The translations under genes were made by a program, and so were the position numbers. Shown piece by piece: positions 50,201 to 62,200 of a stretch of 64,000 nt of DNA. A model generated the notes under the pieces. The model had not been told where the DNA came from. It saw only the letters and a list, made by a program, of their open reading frames with translations, and did not search any database. This DNA comes from Agelas oroides (lineage: Eukaryota; Porifera; Demospongiae; Agelasida; Agelasidae). Every line of letters begins with the position of its first letter. Positions within the stretch are counted from its first letter, which is position 1. Where the stretch lies: positions 2,892,641 to 2,956,640 of the forward strand of contig OX422194.1 in NCBI GenBank assembly GCA_949130485.1, given 5' to 3'.

Positions 50201-53200
50201 TTCTTGATAAATCTGGTTGCACACTCAATGTCTTGAGATAACTTGTTAATGATGGAAGCCCTTCCTCTCTTACCTGAAGGTGCACTTGCAGCCTTTACTT
50301 CAGCAGCTGGTGCATGTAAATGAGATGTACCTTGCTCTGTTTCTTCTGTGTCCAAATTCAGGAGTGCTTCAAATGTTCCAGGTGAGACAACAACCTGATG
50401 GAGGTTGACAACAATGCTTGTATCCCCTCGGCTGACTATCATAACTGGAAACAGCATCAGCAGCTGCTGTTAGAGAAGTGCAAGCTCTCTTTGACCAACA
50501 ACATTTTGTGTAGTTGCTATTTCTTGCACGCTAACAGCTAGACCATTCATGAATAATTAATGAGGCCGCCTCAGTCAGGAGTGCTTCTAAGTTCAATGCT
50601 CTAAGTTGCTTCCAGGAAACAACTTAGAGCACCTGGAAGCAACTTAGAGCACTGTCAACAGCCGTCAAAATTCGAAATTCAATCAAGCCAGAAACACACA
50701 AAATCAGGACAATGAAAGAGATACAAGGCTTCAAACTATGCATGTGAATCACTTGCAACAGGCCTTCCATTCGTATGTACTGTTGAATAACACACACTAG
50801 CGCATACAGTGTTTCCGATGATTCTTGCGAACTTCAGTAATTACCTCTTCATCTCTTGTACTCCCATTCCAAGGGCTTACCTCATGTAGACAACCATATG
50901 CAGGCCGAAAATCCTTGCTCCTGCATGAAATTGCATGTGAAATGAAAGATGGCAAGGATTAGCATCCAGAACATCGTGCTGCATCCTCACTGCGTCCTCC
51001 TTGGCCACTCTCCTGTAAAGAGCCATCTATGCTCTGGGGTGCTCGATAATGGTAAATAGTGTTCACATCTTTTCAGATTCACTCCCATTCCAAGGGCTGT
51101 TGTGGCAAAGACTACTCTTACAGCACCTTTGGGTCAGTTAAACTTTTCAAGATAACTTCTTTGTTGTGCTCAGGAGTACCAGGATAGAACATTCCGAACA
51201 AACGATTTGTCACTGATTTGTTGGGTTCCAGACTGGGTAGTATGGGCTGTCTCCCAACTCAAAGAAAATGTGCATCAATATCTGCACACATGTTCATTGT
51301 ACGGCAATAAACAATAACGTGTGGAGCTCTATTCTGGTGATCTCTTAGTGAGCTAGGACAGTACAGGTTTCACATCAGTCTCAATGTCTGAACGCTGGTG
51401 AGCATCATAGAAGATATTTGGCCGGTCTGGAGATGTGTAAACATACTCATAATCCACCATGTTCCCCTCGGATGCTTCTAGTGACTGTTGCAGTACTGGC
51501 AAGATATGGCACACCTGAAGGAACAAGTGCTCCCTACTTCATGTAGGTGACCATAGGCAAGCCGAAAATCCTTGCTCCTGCATGAGATTGCAGGTGAAAT
51601 GAAAGATGGCAAGGATTAGCTTCCATACATGGCTTGAAATGAATCAGCTAGGACAACCTTTTAACTCTTTACCGACCGTAGCGCGTTATTGCAATATTAC
51701 GCGGATGACCGTAAAAATCGCGGACGAAGCAGTCAAGACGATGTGTTGTGTATTCCGTTTTATATCTCCAGCTGTAAGCCAGCTACAAACTTCTAGTAAA
51801 AAGCAATGGATAGCCTTAGACTTTGCCTAGCTACGCTGTAGTTTTGAAGCTTACCACTGAAGTACAAGCTTGCAGATAAACGTGAACTTTTCAAACCGGA
51901 AGTCGCCGTCTTCGGTCTGTTCTGATACTTGTAGCTTTGCTGTTACAGCCCTGTTTCCTTTGGAATTTGCAGCGAAGTTAGAGCTTTCTTTTAGCTATTT
52001 GTAGCTTTTTGTTTCATCTCAGTAGCTTGTTTACTTCTTGAGATCGGTTTCGATAAAGATCGCGTCTTCGTCTACGATAGCATCACACGGTTCGCTACGT
52101 TCAACTTCCGGCTCATACGTAAGCTATCACACCTCAAGTATGCACAATTTAGCTTCCGGTAGGTGTAATGAATACAGTTACCGAAGAAGGAAATCCGTAA
52201 TTCACCGCTACCTTCGGGCAAAGACTTGCAAACGCAAGTATGTATTCATGACGCTAAAACGCGTCATTGGTCATACAGGAACACTAATTTCATGACGCTA
52301 AAACGCGTCATTGGTCGGTAAAGAGTTAACAGGAAGATCTGGTTCATTGTTCATACTTGTTACACATGTATATACTCATAATTTGGAATTCTTGTGTGTA
52401 CACATGCATGACTTACTTACAATTTCACACACAATTAGCCTCATCCACAACAAAAGCGACAATTCTGTCAGATATACCTGGCTTCTCAATTGCCTCTCTC
52501 CACCTGGATCCTACTAAAGCCTCTGGTGCACAAAATAGCAAACTGCACTTCCCTAATCATCTTCAGTAGCTAGTAACTCTTGCTGCACACTGACTCCATA
52601 GGAGGTAATAGAAGCATCCACTCCCCTCCGTCTCAAGCTCAATCCTTGATCCGCCATCAATGACATTTATTTAGTTGGGTTATCACCAGAACAGCACTAC
52701 AGTATGCGCTGTACTCACCAGATTGACTATCAACTTATAATGCATTATGAAAGGTAACGCCTCATAGCACACAGACTTTCCAAACCCCAGTCGGTAACCA
52801 TGAATTGCATGTAACCTAACCCTAAATGACATCAGAACACGTCACTAAATGTTTTCAGTAACCTAATTTTAAATCTGAGCAGCGAGAAATTTATTCAGTA
52901 TGCTTTACTTCCAGCATTATTGAAGTCTGGCTAACAGCTGATATCAAGTGTACCAAGGGTACATCATGCACACGAACAGCATAGCTATGTCATGAAATAT
53001 GTCCTGCACAGTGGATAACTTTGTGTAACAACTAGGCTTACCTTTTTCAGAGAGATGCAGTTCATTGATTGTTCATGCATTGTAGCTATCTGTGAGTTTG
53101 GACAATTGAAGTGCAGAGACAAGTTGACATGCAGTTTCCTCACCTGTCATTGACTGTACTGAAAACTGAAGAGCAACAAGACAATATTCTGTCTTCATCA

Positions 53201-56200
53201 ACAATCGTGTGGAGAAGTACATATCAATGCTCCTCTCATACTATCGAAAATTAAGCCCAACATTGTACATCATCTGGCTAGTCAAAGACCGTTCTCTACA
53301 TAGGCCAGACCACTAAAACCATCCGCAACCGGTTTCGCCACCACAGGGCAGCAGCCAAGGAGAAGAGAGCCCGACCCATCTACCGCCACTTCCATTCTAC
53401 AGGTCATGACTTCGATCGAGATGCGAGGATTCTCCCCCTGGAAAGCTGCCCCTCCCACAGGCTCCTATCTCGTGAGATACATTGGATCAAGGCACTAAAC
53501 ACAACCCTCCCCCACGGACTTAACTCCCAATATTCCATCCTGGAATAAAACAAAGCCTCCCACTGCAATCCAGAGCATTCAGGCTAGGAACTAAGCCCTT
53601 GATCTAATTGATTCCCCGAGGTCGGAGCCCACCCCAGAAAAGCCCCTGGCTAGTTGGTGTATGATATGTAACCTTTGTACGTCACCATCACCTCACCCCT
53701 TACATTCCTATAACTTAGAAACCCCTTGTATCTGCACTTCCTTTGATGTTCTTGTCTAAAATCCTCTCCTACCTTCCTGGTACTCTTCTTCCTGCCTGCT
53801 ACCTGTCAAAATTCTTTTCCTCCCTTCCTGGTACTCTTCTTCCTGTCTACTACCTGTCAAAATTCTTTCCTCCCCTTCCTGGTACACTTCTTCCTGTCTC
53901 CACTTCCTACCCCTACATACTTTACATATTTTTATATCAATACTATTCAGACAACCATAGTGTATATAAAGACCCTCCTAGAACTCACTTCTCACAATTC
54001 TTCTGAAGAAGACTCACTAGCAGTCGAAATATCAAGAAAACAAGTTTACTTATAGCCTACGGCTGTCAACTGTCACCAGTGTCTACCACGGCAACGCGCA
54101 CCCCGTCCGCTGCGACTACGACAATGGAGACACGCAGTAAGAAGAAGACCAGACCCTCGCCATCTACAGAAGCCTGTTCGTTAACCGAAAGCGTCGGGAG
54201 CAATTCTTCCATCGAGCCTGAGCCTCGCGCTTCGCGCTCGGACCATAACCCTAAATGACATCAGAACATGTCAGCAGCGAGAAATTTATTCAGTATGCTT
54301 TACTTCCAGCATTATTAAAGTCTGGCTAACAGCTGATATCAAGTGTACCAAGGGTACATCATGCACACAAACAGCATAGCTATGTCATGATGTCATGAAG
54401 TGCAGAGACAAGTTGACATGCAGTTTCCTCACCTGTCATTGACTGTACTGAAAACTGAAGAGCAACAAGACAATATTCTGTCTTCATCAACAATCGTGTG
54501 GAGAAGTACATATCAATGCTCCTCTCATACTATCGAAAATTAAGCCCAACATTGTACATCATCTGGCTAGTCAAAGACCATTCTCTTGTACGCCTGTAAG
54601 AGATCTCAAAGCAAATTCATGCATGCTGATTGAACACAGGGAAAGAAAAGGTATAACACAATATACGTACTTACGTACTGCTCTGGTGAGAACTCTTCTC
54701 CCGCTAATAATTATTATTGTGCAGCTCAAGAACTTCAGAATACCTTTCACTTGCCTACCCTTCTCAGCTAGCTTTTCCTTCCCAACAGTATGCTTCTTGG
54801 AATACCATACATGTATGTTATTGTGGGATCTCCTTTGGGATGGTGGGCTTGCAGTGTTTGCAGTCGTGGACAGGAGTGGACAGAATTCACTAAAAGCATC
54901 CTTGAAGGAATGTACTACACATGGCATTTGCAAGTGTACTCTTCTGTCCCATGTGCATTCTCCATGTATGTTGCATATGGCAAGAGGGTAGGTGCAAGTC
55001 TATGCAGTAATCCCATTTGCTTGAAGGAGTTCCATAGCATTTCTGGTTATGCTCTGTAACTTACTTTCACGGTTCTTTTGTGCTTTGTTTACTTGGTTGC
55101 TTTGTGGTCTGTTGTGACGAAATGTATGCTTCTACGTAATGCAACATTCTTTTCATCTCAATAGAAGGATAATCGAGAAGGTCATATATAACAGTGGAGA
55201 CAAGTGCCAGTTTTGATGATGCGAATATATTGCAAAGTTTTATAGGGGTCAACTGAAAGCTAAAGAGAGGTAATGAATGTATTTCATAAAAATTCTGAGC
55301 TTGTTGGCATATAGACTTTTTGATCTGCCCAGATGGGGCTTTCTTTTACAAAGTAGAAACTCTTCAAAGCCTACAACAACAGTGTCCAAATATGTGCTAA
55401 GTTCAACTGTTCTAAAGTGTGATAGACGTGCAGTGATGGTTTTGAGACATACGTAGGCTGATTATGCTCTCATGTACTTCATCTATTGCAATATTATGAT
55501 ATGGTCTGGAGCTACCACTGAATGTCTGCCCGAGCATGGCTGTTTAGTGTAATATGGTGATGGAGTTGGCTGACTGTTGTAGACAGGTTGATGAGGTGAC
55601 GTAGGAATAGACCGCCACCAGGTACCTACCTACCACCTTGGCTCCAAAGGACAGTTTTCTGGTCAATGAAAGGTGCCATTTTGATGTTTTCCGACGTCCA
55701 AACCAGGACTCCAGTTCTTGCTATAGGTCATTTAGTTTAGCCAGTGGCAGGCGTAATTCCCTCCGCTGGGAGTCGACCTCAATACCAAGGTACATAATCA
55801 CAGTTGATGGACCTTGTAGCTTATCCATAGCCTGTCCTGCGCTGATTGTGCACATGTAGGGGAGTGTGGTGGGCCGACGTGGAAGAAATCATCCAGGTAG
55901 TGGTTTAGGTTGGCCTGATAGTTCTCTGCTAGGATCCAATGAATGGCATTGGCGAATTGATTAAACAGACTTTATCGTTAAAAGATCACCTAAAGTCTCT
56001 TTCCACTAGCAGTCTTCTTGACAAAGACATTAGTCAAAGGTTGAAGTACACAAAAGGTGTAGCACGACGCATGCACAGACACATTAGTGTCCAGAGACCA
56101 AGTCGAACTTTGTTGCTACTGCAAATACATTCTTTTAATTCCTTAGCTCAAGTAATCAAACCATAGTTACACAACACATACATGCATCTTGAATAATAAA

Positions 56201-59200
56201 CAGTTACAAGCATTTCCTTCCATAACTAACTTTTTCCAAGTTTATTTCTCACTCTGTTCCTCTCTGTTTCTTCAATCCAAACACAGTTGTAAACATCTCT
56301 TTCAAACTGCTCTTTTCTTTCCTGCTCCAGCTTTGCTTTCTTGGCCCTCCACCAGCGCTCATGTTCTTCCTTCTCCCACTCACCCACCTTTCGTTTCAGT
56401 TCCGAAACCTCCCTTTCCCTTTCTAACCATTTATTTTTCTGTTTTTCCTTCCTCATTGCTTTTTTTCATTTGTCCACTTTCTTTTCCAACATCGTCACCC
56501 TCTCTGCAGCTTGTGTCCCCTCCTTCAGTATTTTTCGACTTCTTCCTCTTAGTTATTAGGTCGTCATCCTTTCGCTTCACTGCAGCCTCCAACTCAACCC
56601 AATCTGAAAAAGTGTCCATATATTCAAGACCATCACGCTTAAACCCACAGCGTAACAAGATGAAACAAAAGCACTTTGACAGTTCTCAAAGCTATGATAT
56701 AGCTAGAGAATTATTGATGTCCGATGAGGTCGCGTAATTATGGACGTACCATACCGGAATGGTATGATAAACATGCTTTGATCTTGAATCTGTAATGAAG
56801 TCTTTTATTTCCTAAGACACTTACTCAGAAGTCTCTTACTAGTAATTACTAGTAAGAGACTTATTGGCCTAGTAAGACACCTTGCAATATACACAAGAAA
56901 CCTTGTAGATGCAAAAAGGCAGCATACACAAGATTAGTATGGTAGTCACTGTCCAAAGTTGAAGTTTATGGTAAAGTTGGTTGCATTTCCAAAGTTTATG
57001 CCGGAAATGGCAGAAGAGACATGGTCTTCTTTTGGAGTAGGACCTGGTTGACACAGAACAGGCTTCATGTTCTCTGGTTCTGTAGTAGCCAAGTGAGGTT
57101 TGAGACTATCCTCCACCTTAGGCTTCTTCTCACACTGGTTGAGTACATTAGAAGATAGTTCCTTGAGTTTCTCACTTGCTCTTTTGTACGCTCCAACTCC
57201 ATCTGTAAAACGATGACTGGTTCGCTCCATAATAGTAGCCTCATCCACTTGGGCATCACATAGCCGAGTGGCAGCTGTAACTCGTAGTGAATGGTTTGTG
57301 AAGTACCCTGGTACACCAGCACTTTTCATAAGTCGGGACACAACTTCTGCTAGTTTACAGTGACCAAGCGGAGTTCGCTTGAACCAGCAATTTTCCTTAG
57401 GACGTAAGAGTGGGGCTAGGTAGAGTGCATGGTCTGGGCGATCAGGTGGACAAAGACTATTGTACAGCTTATATAGGCGTACCAGGCACCGTGCAGGATT
57501 AGTGTCATTGGCATGATGGACAACTTCTTTGGAGATAAGCTTCCTCTGCTTCAATCTAGCTTGGTTTGTCTTCGACATATCTTGAATTATCTTTGTTATA
57601 GAGAACAATGTGTGGTCTTTAGCAGTGATGGTGGCTAAGTCCATTCTGTTCAATGGAGATGAGCTCAGTGCCATAGCTAAGCTTCGCCAGCAGGGACTTG
57701 AACTGTTTTGTAACCACTCTGTGATCACGCCAGTGAGACACAAGCTGAAGCTGTGAAGGATTGTGGCGCAATCGCCTATGTTCTTCACCAATAACCATCA
57801 CTGTGTCCATTCTCTAAGTAACTAGACACCACTGCAAGTGCTTCTCAGTTTAAGAAGCCCTTGGGGTCGTGATGAGAATGATGTAATAGAAACCTCGGCT
57901 CCGCCTCGGTTTCTATTGCGTCATTCTCGCCCCTCCCCCGCAGGCTTTTTATAAACTTTGAAGACACTTGCATTAGGTGTCCTAATATTTGCAGCTGTCC
58001 TTCAACAACCCGTATTTCCATACGCGTGCTGCTTAGAGATTTCAATTTTTTCTCAAATTAGTGTTTTCATGTAAAACTTGCTTTCTACCTAGACTAGTGT
58101 AAATGTAGAACATTGTGGGGCAAGCCTGAGCGAGCAATGCAAAGCAGCATCATTTGGCTAGCTAAGACTTCACCAGTGCATTGCCAGATTCGTGACACTA
58201 TACGGGTCATGCGTATCTGCAGCTAGCAGGGAAAAGCAAGGCCTCCTGCTGACTTATATTGACTCTGGACACACTGCCTGGCTTATCGTGCATAGTTCTT
58301 ACACAAAGAGGAGAGGCGTCGAAAAGTCGCTACGCATGATAAATACGCCATCAACTACTTAACTTAAGACAATGTAAGTAGTCACTTCACAACTTCCTGC
58401 CCTCGTGCAGTAAATGTTCACGCTCCAGCTACTCCTCCCAAGCGTCTCTTCTCACTGTCTTCGCTCACACTGGACTGCTCGTGCTGAAAAGTAGTTTGCA
58501 AAGCGAAAAGGTTACTTATTGTTTGGACGCGGCACACGGTTCCATTAAATTACAGTCTGAACAGACTTACAGAATATGTACGACCAAGAGTGCATAAGAG
58601 TAAGAGCGTGTAACTCCAATAGAAGCCCGTAGTCCGGGCAAAATTATTGAACCGTACTAAAAGTAGAACACTGGTCACGTGCGTACTTAGCAACAATGCA
58701 TAATGGCTTATGTCAACACGGCGTGCGCAGGTGGGTTACTATTTTTAGTACTGGCGGTAAATTCCGCCCAGTTTCGAATTTTACGTAGTTACACGCTCTT
58801 ACTCTAGCCACCCGTTCTTATGCGCTCTTGGTACGATAGATAGTATGTAATATACACATGAAAATTCTACATTCACCTAGTTTTTATGACTCTCATTATC
58901 TTTCCTGCCTCAGCAGACCATTCTCTTGGTTCATACACAGTAAATTAATTTTGGTTTTCCACTAGTCAGCTATGATTGTTGCAAGTCTTCTGCAATCTGC
59001 TGTACCTGTAGTTACCTGCAGTATAAGCCAATACGCTTTACAAGTTACTTACCAATCCAAACATACGTAGTAGGTCAAAACCACTCCACTCCAAAGTTTA
59101 CTGTGTAACGGCCTTCTATGCCAGGCAATCTCTTCAAATGTCAGGTACGAACGCTACTAACGAAATTACATACCAACATGCACCATCGTTAACAGTCCAT

Positions 59201-62200
59201 TCGTGCCTCTGACATTGTGTGCAGGCCACATACTTGTGGCAAATTCCTGTTTGATATAACACACCCACATTTTTGGCGTATTCATGTACACTGGTATGTG
59301 GTATGGAAAACTACAACTTAATGAGAGTGAGCAGTGTTTATTGGAAGGTGGTATCTCAATATGGTAGTTTGTTTATGAACTCTTGTGGAAGACACTTTGT
59401 CCCACCTTCATTCACAACGTAGCACACATGGCATGCCTACTGGTACGTGGGTAGTACAGATGTGGGGTTTATATATACACTCTGCATGTGTGTTTCTAGC
59501 AGTACTTCAATGAATGGGGTATTTGTCCAATGTGGCTGGGTACTGGACTCCCCTATGGGTTGTACTACAGACTCAGTCAAGCACCCCATAAAGTCATTCA
59601 GCATGCTTCCACAGTGAAGCCTCACCCATCCTGTATTGAACTAGTATTTACTAATTGGCTTATTTCTATTACTTACACCAGGAAATGCACCTGGTGGAAG
59701 GAAGGACTATTCACCCGGAAGAGGAAGAAGAGGCTATTCTCCCAGTGGAGAGAGGAAGATGGGAGACTATCTGCCTGGTAGGGAGAGGAGGAGGAGAGAC
59801 TATTCACCCGGTAGGGAACAGAGGAGGAGAGACTATTCACCTGGTGGGGAGAGGAGGCAGAGAGACTATTCACCAAGAGGAGGGAGGTGGAGAGACTATT
59901 CACCAAGAGGAGAGAGGAGGAGAGACTATTCACCAAGAGGAGAGAGGAGGAGAGACTATTCTCCCAGTGGCAGAGGCTTTCCATCACAGAAGCAATTTGG
60001 TAGTTCCTGGGGTGGAGAGGAGTCCCTCACGATGCGAGTCTATAGTTCTGAAGTGGGGAGAATAATAGGTAAGGTGTTAAATTGTTTATTAACCAGTCCT
60101 TAACCCTTTACAGCCCAATGATGCCGTACATGGCCCCACAAGGTCCTTTTTCAGTCTTCTCGTTCACGTTAGAGGTATAGTACGAACTTTCTGCGTTAGT
60201 AACTGTATTCATTACGCCCACCGGAAGCTAATATCACATACTTCCGGACCAGAAGTCAACATAGCATAGCATGCATTTTATCGCACGGGTGATGTTGACA
60301 TGTATGTCAAGACCGATCTCGAAAAGTATACAAGCGACGAAGATGCAATAAAAAGGTATGTGAAGCTAAAGGAAAGTTCTAACTACACTGCAGATTTCAA
60401 GAAGAACAAACACGAAACAGCCAAGTTATAAGCTTGAGAATATACCAAAGGTAGCAATTTCCCGTCTGAAAACTTACGTTTGTCTTCCAGCCTATACTTT
60501 TTGTGGTACGCTTCAAAATTCCACTGATGCTAACCGAACTATAAGGCTCTATAATGCTTTTTACCAGAAGTCTGTAGCTGTTTTCCAATTGGTGATATGA
60601 CACGCAATACGCAACACGTTCTTCCTTCGTAACATTGCCATTCACGCAATGGGCTGGAAAGGGTTAAATGTGGACCCTCTCAGCAAAACTCAACCACTTG
60701 GCATACTTCTGTCAAAAATGACATTGCAGAGCACATTTATTGCTGATCAGAATGATACTTTCCTTGTTTAAATCAGCCTTATCATTCCAAAGTTACAGGC
60801 GTCTGAATATACAATGTATATTTCAATCATACATGACATTTCACCATACTACAATCACAAGTTATGTGGCGTGCGTGATCAGATATGTGCATGATGCATT
60901 GAACTTTGAGCTCACGTAACATAAATTCATTGTTTACCCCCAAGTGGTCAATTTTCGCAGAGAGGGTCGCAAATATCTCCCTCCCCCTTTCCCAGATTTG
61001 ACACTTGTGAATGCCATTTTTCATACTACCACATATATTTTGTATACACTGCATACTAGCATGCCGAAAGTATATATTGTGGTCACAGGCAAAATCTGTC
61101 ACATGTGTCACCACATAACTACCTTCGAAGTGCTGTATCTCTAAACTTTACGTGTAGCGCTCATACCTGTTGCATAGATGCATGTAAATACCTAACACAT
61201 GTACACAATGCATATGATCCCCCTCCCCCCCCCCCTCCTTAATTGATGTTCAGTAGTACAGTCGAGCATGTTTTCTTTCCAATAGGACGTGGTGGTCAGA
61301 GGATAAGGGAACTTGAGGATGCTAGTGGAGCAAGGATTAAGGTACACATAGCATACTTAGCCTTGTACCCAGACTCTTTCTCGTAGAGGAAAGAGCCTGG
61401 TAACACTCGGTGGTCAAAGTGGTTTACTTCCGCTACGTCACCATTCATGTGCTTGACAGTGACCATGGCCAATTTTTGACAATTATTGTGTGATTTTTGC
61501 CAGGCCATGTGCACAAGTTTTAACACTTTGCACGCGGAAATTATATACACGTCACCGTTTATTACTGCAGAAATTAAAATTATCTGTCTGAGGTCCAAGT
61601 GACAAGCGTGGCTTAGCAAGCCCTAGGCCTTGCCAGCGGCCTGATTTGCATAGGTAGCATGTAACAAGGCTGGACTAGTTCATCTAAATTGCTGATCACT
61701 GCTAGGTAAGTGATTTGTACCTGTTTGAAGCCATTATCTGTAGGTGTACATCGTAGCTTACCAGCAATTTGAAACGGCGCCGATTTTCCCATTTGTTATG
61801 TACAGCTCTGACAGACTAAGCCCTTTTCCAAGTTATATGGAGCTAGTACTCCAGCCTTATGTGAAATCTGGAAGCCGCTTGCTCCCTATGTTGAAGAAAA
61901 AGCTTCGCTTTGACGACCCTTCTCGAACAATCACGAACTAGCACCGCCCCTTCCGCCTTCCCTGCAGGTGATGTAAGTGGAAAGGTGTGGTCTACACTTA
62001 TTACTACTCAACAGGAAGGGTTTTACCCCAAAAGCTCACTTGGCTTCGCTGCTTACACGCGTAAACTCTCCCGTACCAATATATACATACGAAGCACCTT
62101 CAGCTAAAGAGTGGGGATGAACTTTCATGGCATGCAGCATTCTGTACAGCGCTCACTCAAATGACCTACTAGGGTACAAGACCTCAGCCTGTATTGGCAC

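Larger units (their letters stand above)
50963..52820 (-). pseudogene. RecQ-like helicase relic, split by a TTAA element
   Basis: Minus strand. First half (52820-52400): LGFGKSVCYEALPFIMHYKL (motif I GFGKS), SLRRRGVDASITSYG, FAILCAPEALVGSRWREAIE, and VAFVVDEANCV, where DEAH has become DEAN. Second half (51500-51000): YTSPDRPNIFYDAHQRSDIE, VIVYCRTMNMCAD, and VRVVFATTALGMGVNLK (motif V). Several frameshifts and stops; the element 51661-52329 lies between the halves. This is the same RecQ-like family as the exon at 38758. Confidence 0.8.

Noticed and set aside
56189-56737. 182-codon plus-strand ORF
   Set aside because: Pyrimidine-rich antisense of the charged coiled-coil frame.
59673-59987. Minus-strand Ser/Leu-repeat ORF
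   Set aside because: Antisense of the DYSP/Arg repeat exon.
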